DNA of 9,109 bases from Pseudomonadota bacterium (GCA_018812395.1 JAHJDS010000319.1:1-9109), one strand, 5' to 3'. Counted from the first letter of the stretch, positions 1-6,212 are shown. Notes: generated by a model not told the origin, from the sequence alone. Made by a program: numbers and translations.

Positions 1-1
1 A

Positions 2-490
2 ATGGCCACGCGGGTCCCCAGCACTGAGTCCTATCACGACGTTCTGCTGCTGATCGGCGTGATTGGTCGCTTGCTCCGGACAGATTCCTGGATAGACGGC
101 CAAGGCCGCCGTCATCAACCTCTGCTCAACCGTGACGAACTGCAACTCCTGATCAAGGTCTACGCCAGTCCGGGCGGGACCACGAGGCGTCTGGCCATCG
201 AGCAGTCTCAGAGGCTGATCGCGCTCGAGGGCCGCCTGGCCCGGGCCATGCTACAGGCCGGGGTGATCCGGGCCGACAAGCTGCTCGACGGTCTGGCAGA
301 GGTCCGCAACTACCTCGGGGTGGACGCCAAGACCCTGCGGCACCTGCTGCTGCGCTACCCTATGCGCAGGATCCCCGGCCAGCGGCTGCAGACCCTCATC
401 CCCTGGATCAACGAGTGGATCGACGACCTGCCGCGCCAGTGGCGGCGGAACTGGCGACGATGGGGCCGGCTGCAGGAGGCCGCGGCATGA
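2..490 (+). CDS. Hypothetical protein with C-terminal excisionase-like helix-turn-helix
   Basis: I do not recognise a named family for this 162-residue protein. It is rich in Leu and Arg and has no signal peptide or membrane segment. Residues about 95 to 140 resemble the small helix-turn-helix domain of excisionase/AlpA-like proteins: a LxGxxEVxxYLGVxxKTLR pattern, then a short wing (IPGQR) and a WINEWI helix. The protein encoded at 720-914 carries the same pattern, so the two are probably related DNA-binding proteins. The C-terminus is strongly basic (RQWRRNWRRWGR). The ATG lies one base from the window edge, so its ribosome binding site cannot be seen and the true start could be further upstream. 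The stop overlaps the ATG of a small downstream ORF (ATGA). A role in a mobile element is inferred from this context. The ORF is well supported, its function is not. Confidence 0.6.
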   Translation: MATRVPSTESYHDVLLLIGVIGRLLRTDSWIDGQGRRHQPLLNRDELQLLIKVYASPGGTTRRLAIEQSQRLIALEGRLARAMLQAGVIRADKLLDGLAEVRNYLGVDAKTLRHLLLRYPMRRIPGQRLQTLIPWINEWIDDLPRQWRRNWRRWGRLQEAAA

Positions 491-585
491 GTGTTGGTCA
501 ACCAACAACTGACCTGACAGGGGGTCTACTAACCCTTGACGAACTCCGTCACGTTTCACATGACACACTGGGTCGGCTTCAATAG
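487..585 (+). CDS. Small ORF (32 aa) translationally coupled to the preceding gene
   Basis: This very short ORF starts at the ATG of an ATGA overlap with the preceding stop codon. It has a textbook ribosome binding site, AGGAGG at 474-479, seven bases before the ATG. That combination makes translation likely even though the product is only 32 residues. The peptide begins MSVGQPTTDL and ends in TLDELRHVSHDTLGRLQ, which could be the first helix of a truncated DNA-binding protein. It stops at a TAG that lies inside the predicted -10 element of the next promoter. No family is recognised. It could be a leader or coupling peptide, or the surviving N-terminus of a longer gene. Confidence 0.4.
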   Translation: MSVGQPTTDLTGGLLTLDELRHVSHDTLGRLQ

Positions 586-588
586 AAT
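560..588 (+). promoter_or_regulatory. Sigma70-type promoter candidate for the 720-914 gene
   Basis: ATGACA at 560-565 (five of six matches to the -35 consensus) is followed, after exactly 17 bases, by TAGAAT at 583-588 (five of six matches to the -10 consensus). Transcription would start near 595, giving a leader of about 125 bases that contains the hairpin at 626-653. Seen by eye only. Confidence 0.45.
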
Positions 589-625
589 GCGAGCGCCCGG
601 AACGGGTGCCGCTGTAAACGGAACA

Positions 626-653
626 GGGCCCGGCTGAGGCAACAGCCAGGCCC
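626..653 (+). other. Stable leader hairpin upstream of the helix-turn-helix gene
   Basis: The arms are GGGCC-C-GGCTG (626-636) and CAGCC-A-GGCCC (643-653). They form ten base pairs with one internal C/A mismatch and a six-base loop AGGCAA. There is no T-run after it, so it is not a normal intrinsic terminator. It lies between the promoter candidate and the ribosome binding region and could stabilise or regulate the leader. Confidence 0.45.
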
Positions 654-719
654 AGGAACTCAGGAACCCTCAATATTTAATAGGAGGTTAACGAGACCAA
701 AAAGCGGAGTCAAGAAGAA

Positions 720-914
720 ATGCCGAGGAAGAAACGGATCATCATGGAGCGGGAGTCGTTTCTGTCGGGGTGGGATGAGATCGAATCGTACACGGGGCTG
801 AGCCGTCGGGTCCTCAGGCCGGAGATCAAGGCGGGCCGTCTGGATGTGAAGAAGATCGGCCGCCGTTGGGTGACCACCAAGGATGCATGCCTGAAATGGA
901 TGGCGAGGCGGTAG
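720..914 (+). CDS. Small excisionase/AlpA-like helix-turn-helix DNA-binding protein
   Basis: This 64-residue protein consists almost entirely of a MerR/excisionase-type helix-turn-helix. After a basic start (MPRKKR) comes FLSGWDEIESYTGLSRR, a pattern common in small DNA-binding proteins of phages and integrated elements. A wing with KKIGRRWVTT follows, then a terminal helix (KDACLKWMARR). Such proteins usually bind DNA to control excision or transcription of a mobile element. The start at 720 is supported by GGAG at 706-709, ten bases upstream. A stronger AGGAGG at 682-687 is too far from this ATG and no better in-frame start lies near it. A later ATG at 744 (MERESF) is possible but has no good ribosome binding site. 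It shares its helix-turn-helix pattern with the protein at 2-490, which suggests duplication within one element. Confidence 0.7.
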   Translation: MPRKKRIIMERESFLSGWDEIESYTGLSRRVLRPEIKAGRLDVKKIGRRWVTTKDACLKWMARR

Positions 915-929
915 GAGCAGAAAACGCTG

Positions 930-1010
930 GTGGGCAGGCCAATAGACTGGGATGGAATCTTGATTAAAGCATGGTCTTCGAAGCTTCAGGGGAATGGGCC
1001 AGTGTCTTGA
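930..1010 (+). pseudogene. Possible 5' stub of a phage-type gene (MGRPIDW start)
   Basis: A GTG start 16 bases after the preceding stop opens a 26-residue frame beginning MGRPIDWDGILIKAW. A GRPIDW-type start is, from memory, frequent in small phage or transposon proteins with a helix-turn-helix, such as terminase small subunits. After about 15 residues the frame becomes unremarkable and ends at TGA (1008-1010). A GGAG at 914-917 lies 12 bases upstream, a long spacing. I read it tentatively as the remnant of a third gene of the left-hand element, cut where that element meets the metabolic region. It is too short to be certain. Confidence 0.2.
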
Positions 1011-1051
1011 CTTGTCGGAGGCGGGCGGTAATCAAGAGAGGGGATACATAT

Positions 1052-2242
1052 TCAGAACCTTGCCAAGGGTATGATGGCCCTGTCTCTGACAAGTTCCCTG
1101 AGCCGGTCGTAAACCGCCTCGAACGGCTCATGGCTAGCCTGGAAATAATGAACCCCATCCCGGATATCACAACGCTGCACGCCCCCGACCATGCTCAGCA
1201 GTACCACGTGAATCATGGCCTCCCAGCCGGCCAAGAAGTTGAATTCGCCCGGATCGACCGGGACATCGAAATAGCCATCGGTTACGGCCACGTCCCAGAT
1301 CGAGGCTGGCCGACAGCAGACGTGGTGGGTCAGCCCCAGCCGGCGGCGATGATGCTCCCTGAGAAAGGCTGCCCTGGCCTTGACGTCGGCAATCTCGTCG
1401 CCGTGGGCCGGCAGGGCCAGGGCGAACTCCCCCATGTTCTCCAGATCCTCCAACGTTCGCAGGTAGGCCAGCAGATCGGTGGGGATGGGCGTGATCGGGT
1501 CGAGAAGAACGTCACCGGGAAGGAGGACCTGATCGGGGCCATCATCGCCGACGATCAATCCGATGCTACCCGGAGAATGCCCAGGCAGGTGCTTGACCCG
1601 GACGCCGGAAACTGAGTAACCGGGCTCGAGCGGGCCTTCCTCGAATATCGGAAGATCGACCTTAAGGGACAGATTCATGGTCTGGCGCTGCAGGCTCAAG
1701 GCCTGTGATGCGTTCATGACCTTGTTCTGGGGCATCCCCAAGGACCGAGCCTGTTGCCCACTCGTGGACCACATCATCAACGTCGACCAGGGATTGCAGA
1801 TGAACGGCGTATCGAGCACGTGGGCCGCCACCCGGGCCCCGCTTTGACCGACGATGTGGTCCCCCAGGAGGAAGTGGTCCCCATGCCCGTGGGACAGGAC
1901 CAGGAGGTCCAGATCGTCCCAAGTCCGGCCGGCCAGTTCCAAGCCCCGGGCTAGAATCCGTTCATTCAAATCCGGGGGCAAGGCCTCGACCTCGGGCGGA
2001 ATCCGGCGACCGAACCGAGAGTAAAACAGGGGCGCGATCAGCCGGGTGGGCACCCCGGTGTCGACCAGGATCATCCGATTGCTTTCGATGAGGTAGAGGT
2101 TGGTGTGCCCGGGTCCGAAATCATCGGGGCAGAAAGTGGTGATCTGAGTGATGCTCGGGCCCGACCCGGGCAGGTCGAAACGCCGGACCAAGCCGGCGCC
2201 GCGGATCGACCCAGCCTGCAACGTCCGCTCCGCTATCTTCAA
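1052..2242 (-). CDS. MBL-fold metallo-hydrolase
   Basis: This is a cytoplasmic metallo-beta-lactamase-fold hydrolase of 396 residues from the chosen start. It has the complete binuclear metal-site set: SHGHGDH (His118, His120, Asp122, His123), GHSPGS (His222), LLPGD (Asp244) and LPAHGDE (His280). This core is followed by about 110 residues, including a His/Arg-rich helix, as in MBL enzymes of the thioesterase, lactonase or glyoxalase-like type. The substrate cannot be read from the sequence; an acyl-CoA or lactone is a guess from the neighbours. The frame is open upstream to a GTG at 2272. However, the promoter at 2282-2310 would start transcription only about three bases before that GTG. The TTG at 2242 has GGAG seven bases upstream, so I prefer it; a TTG at 2221 also has a GGAG. 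It is the last gene of the leftward run and is separately promoted. Confidence 0.85.
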   Translation of the reverse strand: MKIAERTLQAGSIRGAGLVRRFDLPGSGPSITQITTFCPDDFGPGHTNLYLIESNRMILVDTGVPTRLIAPLFYSRFGRRIPPEVEALPPDLNERILARGLELAGRTWDDLDLLVLSHGHGDHFLLGDHIVGQSGARVAAHVLDTPFICNPWSTLMMWSTSGQQARSLGMPQNKVMNASQALSLQRQTMNLSLKVDLPIFEEGPLEPGYSVSGVRVKHLPGHSPGSIGLIVGDDGPDQVLLPGDVLLDPITPIPTDLLAYLRTLEDLENMGEFALALPAHGDEIADVKARAAFLREHHRRRLGLTHHVCCRPASIWDVAVTDGYFDVPVDPGEFNFLAGWEAMIHVVLLSMVGGVQRCDIRDGVHYFQASHEPFEAVYDRLRELVRDRAIIPLARF

Positions 2243-2281
2243 TTCTCCGCTCCCAGACCTTTCAAATGTCACGGCCGGCGG

Positions 2282-2310
2282 ATGATAGCATTGATGGGCG
2301 TCAGGGTCAA
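2282..2310 (-). promoter_or_regulatory. Sigma70-type promoter for the MBL hydrolase gene
   Basis: Read on the minus strand, TTGACC (2310-2305) is followed after exactly 17 bases by TATCAT (2287-2282), each five of six to consensus. The predicted transcription start is near 2275. This separates expression of the hydrolase from the genes to its right and argues that translation starts downstream of the GTG at 2272. Confidence 0.6.
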
Positions 2311-2396
2311 TCGCGTCCCGGGGGAACGGGTTGGACGGTCATGGCCAACTCCTGGGGTTGAAGTGGGTTAATCCTCCGGGGGTTCCCGCCTGAATC

Positions 2397-2417
2397 GGTG
2401 CCGATCGCATCGGTTCC
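2397..2417. other. Short inverted repeat downstream of the CoA-transferase remnant
   Basis: CCGAT (2401-2405) and ATCGG (2409-2413) form a five-pair stem around CGC, with flanking GG and CC that can add two pairs across two mismatches. It lies 29 bases after the stop of the CoA-transferase remnant and has no T-run. It may be a weak terminator or chance. Confidence 0.2.
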
Positions 2418-2445
2418 GCTGACCGGACCCCGGAGCGCCCGGCGG

Positions 2446-2874
2446 TCAATCCTTCAGGAAGTGGCGGTCCGGGTCGAACAGGCGCAGGGTGGCCAGGTCC
2501 TCGGCCCGGGGTAGCGCCAACTGGTCCGGATCGTGGGCGATCCGCAAATTCCACCCGCATCGGGCCTTGATCCGGCCGATGGCCGCCTCTTTTCCCCCGG
2601 GGGACTGGTCCTCGAAATAGCCGGTCAAGGTGAACTCGGGATCTTCACCCAGTTTTTCGAAAACCCCCAGGTCGGACACCAGGGCCTTGACCGCGGCGCC
2701 GGGGCTGGTGACGAACGGAAGTTCAGGGACGAACCGCTCCCGGGACTGGGGCATGACGACCACCACCTCCCGGGCCGCTGACATCACGTCATTGGCCCCG
2801 CCCGATCCGGTGATCAGGATTCTTTTGTCCGGGATGACGGTCGTGTTCAAATTGCCGCGCCGGTTTGCCTGACT
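2446..2874 (-). pseudogene. CoA-transferase beta subunit (GctB-like), C-terminal half only
   Basis: The fragment encodes about 142 residues matching the second half of glutaconate-type CoA-transferase beta subunits, which are normally about 250-270 residues. Recognisable segments are RRGNLNTT, the glycine-rich GSGGANDV, FVTSPG, the PGG and CGW region, and the C-terminal PRAEDLATLRLFDP. The match begins at about 2871, and three bases further upstream the frame meets a stop (2875-2877). The N-terminal half is missing. In characterised family members that half carries the catalytic glutamate that forms the enzyme-CoA thioester, so this fragment should be inactive. A TTG at 2850 could serve as a start for a 134-residue product but has no convincing ribosome binding site. 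No alpha subunit is present. The C-terminal part shows no internal stop, so truncation is probably fairly recent. Confidence 0.75.
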
Positions 2875-3356
2875 TCACCTCGATGGAAATCACGGAAAAG
2901 CTCGGTAGTCGATGGAGTGGGCCACTATATTGAATTTTCAGCGAGAGGTCGGACTCAAGGGAGGGATTCCATATCTCATTATTTGACAAGTGGCCCTTAT
3001 CAGTTCTGGCGGATCGATGTCCCAAGTCTCCTTCCGGTCCTACCGAAGCCACTGTACTGCCAAGACCGCCGCTCGGTGACGGCGCATTGGCAAGGACGGC
3101 TACAGATATGGGTGTTATCATGAGGTCCCAGCCTTAGGACCCCGGCTGAGAAATACTTTAGACGGGGGGGAATCGATCCCCGAGCGCCGGACCAGGCTGA
3201 AGCAGCGAACCCTGGCCATACGCAGGTGGTACAACGCCAACCGCTCAAGACCAAACGGGACCTGAAACATAACTAATAGTCAGCCCCAATATTGCCGTAC
3301 TCTCTGAATACATCCACCCGGCATCTTCTTCTAATCCTCATGAAATCAACTAGCTA
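2875..3356. other. Gene-poor interval, probable insertion/deletion scar
   Basis: These 482 bases contain no convincing gene on either strand. The open frames present have no ribosome binding sites, odd composition and no recognisable motif. None resembles the missing N-terminal half of the CoA-transferase. Base composition becomes more AT-rich toward 3250-3356. A plus-strand frame ending at a TGA near 3264 reads TRLKQRTLAIRRWYNANRSR, basic and vaguely like the tail of a transposase or maturase, but too short to assign. Short inverted repeats occur at 3124-3148 and at 3167-3181 (GGGG, ATCGAT, CCCC). Confidence 0.5.
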
Positions 3357-4418
3357 TCAATATCGCCCCGCCTTTTTAGCGTAGCGATACATTTCGACGA
3401 CGGCCTCGACTGTGCAGGCATGGTGCAGGGAGTTGCTGGAGGCCAGCATGAACCCGCCGCCGGCCTTCGCCGCCTTGAGGCAACGGTCAACATCGGCCCG
3501 CACCAAGTCCAGGTCGTTTGTGGTCAGCACGGTGGCGCAATCAACGTTACCGACGATGATTATCCGGTCTCCGAAGTTCTGCTTGATCCTTCCCAGGTCG
3601 TTTCCGGCCGGTGGTTCGAGGGCATGCATTCCAGCCAGCCCGGCCTCGAGGGCCATATCGATCAGCGGCTCGACAAAGCCGTCCGAATGCCAGATCACCG
3701 GGATGTCCAGGGCCGCGGCGATGCGTCGAAAACCGGGGATGGCCAGCTCCCTGAAGTCATCGGGTGAAACGAAGGTCGCGCCCTTGAAGGCTACGTCGTC
3801 GCCCATGACCACGAAGTCGGCTCCCAGTTCCTGGGCCCGCCGGCAGACCTCGATTAACCAGTCGGTGCGGCGATCGATGACGTGTTTAATTAAGTCCCGG
3901 TCGTCGTAGAGCGTCAGGAAGAAGTGCTCGAAGCCCATGCTTTCCATGGTCAGGCCGAAGGGGCCCAGATGGACGTTGACGGCGTAACACTTGTCCGGAT
4001 AGAGGCTCCGGAGTCGTTGCATGGACCGGACCGGCACCCGCTCCTCGAGCCTTGGGGACGGGATGAATCGGTCCACATCCTCCTTGGTCTTGAGGGCCCC
4101 GTCAATGTATGACCCCCGGCGCCAGACCCGACCGAACTCGTCCACCCCGTCCCAGCCGGCGAAAATGCCGCCACCAGTCTGAAGGTCCTCCGGGATGTCC
4201 ATGAAAAGCGAGGCCATCAAGGGCGTGCCGCCGCACCAGCTCTGGACCCGCATCGGGAAGGCGTCCAGGCCCAAGACGTCAAAGGCATCCAGGGCGTTGC
4301 CCCGGCCCAGGGTCTTTAAGAATTTTGGGTCCACGGCAAAGGCGAACAAGGGCACCCGGTCCGGTTCCTGGTGCCTGAAGGCGGTCATGATCCGTTCGCG
4401 AGAAGTCATCTCAGCCAT
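3357..4418 (-). CDS. UroD-family methyltransferase (MtaA/CmuA-like)
   Basis: This 353-residue protein has the uroporphyrinogen decarboxylase TIM-barrel fold used by cobalamin-dependent methyltransferases. Family signs are the N-terminal SRERIMTAFRHQEPDRVPL, GPFGL near 152, GDDVAF near 206, IWHSDG at 242-247, LEPPAGNDL near 268 and GNVD at 290. It presumably transfers a methyl group to or from the corrinoid protein encoded three bases upstream; a true heme-pathway role is unlikely in this context. MtaA-type enzymes bind zinc through H-x-C and a later Cys. Here the first motif is His244-Ser-Asp246, and the later position reads ASSNS (326-330) with no cysteine, so the metal site or chemistry must differ. 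The start is certain: ATG preceded at six bases by GGAGG. Methyl donor unknown; whether it is the first (substrate) or second (acceptor) methyltransferase cannot be decided. Confidence 0.85.
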   Translation of the reverse strand: MAEMTSRERIMTAFRHQEPDRVPLFAFAVDPKFLKTLGRGNALDAFDVLGLDAFPMRVQSWCGGTPLMASLFMDIPEDLQTGGGIFAGWDGVDEFGRVWRRGSYIDGALKTKEDVDRFIPSPRLEERVPVRSMQRLRSLYPDKCYAVNVHLGPFGLTMESMGFEHFFLTLYDDRDLIKHVIDRRTDWLIEVCRRAQELGADFVVMGDDVAFKGATFVSPDDFRELAIPGFRRIAAALDIPVIWHSDGFVEPLIDMALEAGLAGMHALEPPAGNDLGRIKQNFGDRIIIVGNVDCATVLTTNDLDLVRADVDRCLKAAKAGGGFMLASSNSLHHACTVEAVVEMYRYAKKAGRY

Positions 4419-4431
4419 GGATCACCTCCTC
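4419..4431 (-). promoter_or_regulatory. Full-length Shine-Dalgarno site of the UroD-family gene
   Basis: On the minus strand the sequence is AGGAGGTGATCC directly before the ATG, complementary to all 12 bases of the usual 16S rRNA 3' end. It spans the stop codon of the corrinoid gene, so the two genes are almost certainly co-translated, and strong expression of the methyltransferase is implied. Confidence 0.8.
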
Positions 4432-5069
4432 GAGGCCATCAGTTCCAGGGCCCGGTCCACGGCCGAGGCGGCGTCGGGGGCCCAACCGTCAGCCCCGATC
4501 TCCAGGGCGTAGGCCTCGGTCACCGGCGCGCCGCCGACCATGACGATCGCCCGGTCCCGCAGACCGGCGGCGACAATGGCCTCGATGGTCGATTTGAGTT
4601 GAGGTATGGTCATGGTCAACAGGGCCGACAGCCCCACCACGTCTAGCGAGTGCTCGGTCATGGCCTCGACGAACCGGGCCTCGGGCACGTCCACACCCAG
4701 GTCAATGACCTCGAACCCGGCCCCCCGAAACATCATCGACACCATGTTCTTGCCCACGTCGTGCAGATCGGCCCGGACCGTTCCCAGGAGCAGTCTGCCC
4801 CGGGGCTCGACATCGCTTTGGCTCAGGACCGGGTCCAGGATCGCCAGACCGGCGTTCATCGCCCGGGCGGCGATCATCACTTCGGGCATGTATATTTCGC
4901 CCTTTTTGAATCGTCGACCGATGAGGCTCATGGCCGACACCAGACCTTGGTCCATGATCGTCTCCGGGGCAACGCCCTGATCCAGGCAGGACTGGACCAG
5001 TTCCTGAACCCGGGGTGCCTGACCCTTGATCAGGCTCGAGGCGATTTGCGCCAGAACTTCTTCTTCCAT
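4422..5069 (-). CDS. Corrinoid (B12-binding) methyltransferase protein, MtbC/MtaC type
   Basis: This 215-residue protein is the methyl carrier of a cobalamin-dependent methyltransferase system. It has an N-terminal helical cap domain (about 1-88, with the EIYMPEVMIAA segment) and a C-terminal Rossmann B12-binding domain. The binding signature is complete and perfectly spaced: DLHDVG at 101-106 with the cobalt-ligating His103, 41 residues, SAL at 148-150, 28 residues, then GG at 179-180. An upstream in-frame ATG at 5108 is less likely. The ATG at 5069 has AAGGGGG five bases before it and gives the usual family length and start (MEEEVLAQIASSLIKG). It lies directly before the UroD-family gene, its expected partner. 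No reductive activator (RamA/ferredoxin type) is in the window, so reactivation of Co(II) must come from elsewhere. Confidence 0.92.
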   Translation of the reverse strand: MEEEVLAQIASSLIKGQAPRVQELVQSCLDQGVAPETIMDQGLVSAMSLIGRRFKKGEIYMPEVMIAARAMNAGLAILDPVLSQSDVEPRGRLLLGTVRADLHDVGKNMVSMMFRGAGFEVIDLGVDVPEARFVEAMTEHSLDVVGLSALLTMTIPQLKSTIEAIVAAGLRDRAIVMVGGAPVTEAYALEIGADGWAPDAASAVDRALELMASRR

Positions 5070-5225
5070 GAACGCCCCCTTGACGGCCGGCCACCCGGCC
5101 CACTCCATTAGATGGGTGTCAAACTATCATGCCACGGCACGTCCAATTCCCCGGGCAACACTCCGCGGCCAAGTCCTTCTCCGAGACTTCCCAGCGAACA
5201 ACACCAGTCCCACGGCCCCGAAGAC

Positions 5226-5258
5226 GGCCGGCCGCACCCGACGAGAGCGGCCACGGCC
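5226..5258. other. GC-rich inverted repeat between the oxidoreductase and corrinoid genes
   Basis: GGCCGGCCGC (5226-5235) pairs with GCGGCC-AC-GGCC (5247-5258), ten pairs with a two-base bulge and an 11-base loop. It sits just after the stop of the oxidoreductase gene. With no T-run on either side it is at best a partial terminator or an RNA-stability element within a polycistronic message. Confidence 0.35.
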
Positions 5259-5274
5259 GGGAAGTGGGCCCCGC

Positions 5275-6162
5275 TCAGCCGACCAATTCATTGATGATCT
5301 GGCTAACGGGCTTGATTTGCCTTATCAGGCCGGCCACCTGGCCGGCGGAAAAGGGAACGCCCGCCTCCATGCCGCCGACCCAGGAATCCCTCATCTGCCG
5401 GGCCATCGAAGTGGGTAGTTCATTCGATGTCTCCTGGGTTTTCGAGGCGGTCTCTTGGGAGGTGATTACTCGGTATCCAAACCGGCCGTCTATCACCACC
5501 GAGGTGGACGTTTCATCGGCCCTCAGAATGGCCCTCTTGAACTTCTCATGGGCGATGCATTCCTCCGATGCAATGAACCGCGTGCCGATCTGGACGCCCT
5601 TGGCCCCCAGGGCCATGGCCGCCCGGAATCCCCTCGAGTCCGCAATTCCGCCGGCGGCGACTACCGGTACCTTCACGGCGTCGACGACGGCCGGCACCAG
5701 GACCATGGTCCCGACACCGTTTCTGGATTGGATTCCGCCGGATTCCATGCCTTCGGCGATAACGGCGTCTATCCCCAGGGCTTCGGCCTTCAAGGCATTG
5801 GAGACGCTGGCCACCACCTGAAACGTCGTGACTCCATGGGTCTTCAAAAAGGGCACCAACTGGCGTGGAGATCCGGCGGACAGGGTCACCCCCCTCAGGC
5901 CCCGGTCCACGACTATCCCGGCATAGGTCCGGCTCAAAGGGTTCATCGGCATCAGGTTCGCCCCGAACGGCTTGTCGGTCAATGCCTTGACCGTTTCTAT
6001 CTGCCGAATCAATTCATCGGGGTCCGTTATGAAGCCCGTGGCCAGGAGGCCGAAACCGCCGGCCTCTGATACGGCCGCCACCAGTTCCGGATTGCTGATG
6101 ACTCCCATGGCCCCTTGGATCACGGGGTAGCGGCAGCCGAGCAGGCCGGTAATCGTGTCCAC
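5275..6162 (-). CDS. FMN-dependent oxidoreductase, nitronate monooxygenase/FabK-like
   Basis: This TIM-barrel flavoprotein of 295 residues belongs to the 2-nitropropane dioxygenase/enoyl reductase family. FMN-binding features are YPVIQGAMG near the N-terminus, GGFGLLATG, VPVVAAGGIAD near 166-175 and the phosphate loop GVQIGTRF near 189-196. In nitronate monooxygenases and FabK the segment after EG-x-E-x-GG carries a catalytic His. Here it reads EGMESGGIQS, with Ile at about residue 144, so nitronate oxidation by the classical mechanism is doubtful. Given a synthetase as neighbour, an enoyl-CoA or other acyl-CoA reductase role is a reasonable inference. I chose the GTG at 6162 because GGAGG lies five bases upstream; a GTG at 6174 is in frame but lacks a site. 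It is 78 bases after the synthetase stop and probably co-transcribed with it. Confidence 0.82.
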   Translation of the reverse strand: MDTITGLLGCRYPVIQGAMGVISNPELVAAVSEAGGFGLLATGFITDPDELIRQIETVKALTDKPFGANLMPMNPLSRTYAGIVVDRGLRGVTLSAGSPRQLVPFLKTHGVTTFQVVASVSNALKAEALGIDAVIAEGMESGGIQSRNGVGTMVLVPAVVDAVKVPVVAAGGIADSRGFRAAMALGAKGVQIGTRFIASEECIAHEKFKRAILRADETSTSVVIDGRFGYRVITSQETASKTQETSNELPTSMARQMRDSWVGGMEAGVPFSAGQVAGLIRQIKPVSQIINELVG

Positions 6163-6195
6163 TGATTCCTCCACCTTATCGAGGTCCGATCAGAG

Positions 6196-6212
6196 CCGGT
6201 CGGCCTGACCGG
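6196..6212. other. Short inverted repeat between the synthetase and oxidoreductase genes
   Basis: CCGGTC (6196-6201) and GACCGG (6207-6212) form a perfect six-pair stem with a five-base loop. It has no T-run and lies between two genes probably in one message, so it may modulate RNA stability or be incidental. Confidence 0.3.

Noticed and set aside
583..803. Read-through of the TAG ending the small ORF (amber suppression or pyrrolysine), which would extend the frame to about 803
   Set aside because: The extension is Arg/Gly/Pro-rich with no recognisable domain and overlaps the real helix-turn-helix gene in another frame. No pyrrolysine genes or PYLIS-like context were seen.
1007..1034. TTGACT-16-TAATCA as a promoter
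   Set aside because: The -10 match is poor and no plus-strand gene lies downstream.
971..1615. Long plus-strand open frame of 214 codons
   Set aside because: It lies antisense to the MBL hydrolase gene, has no ribosome binding site and shows no motif; it is a GC-rich shadow frame.
3124..3148. Possible pseudoknot from GGTCC/GGACC and CAGCC/GGCTG
   Set aside because: The stems are only five pairs and the first connecting loop has zero length, which is geometrically unlikely; probably chance in GC-rich DNA.
4419..4430. GGATCACCTCCT, identical to the 3' end of 16S rRNA
   Set aside because: No other rRNA sequence is present. On the minus strand it is the ribosome binding site of the UroD-family gene.
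5118..5134. Sigma54-like TGGCA...TTTGA upstream of the corrinoid gene (minus strand)
   Set aside because: The -12 GC is missing at the required spacing from the -24 GG, so it does not meet the consensus.
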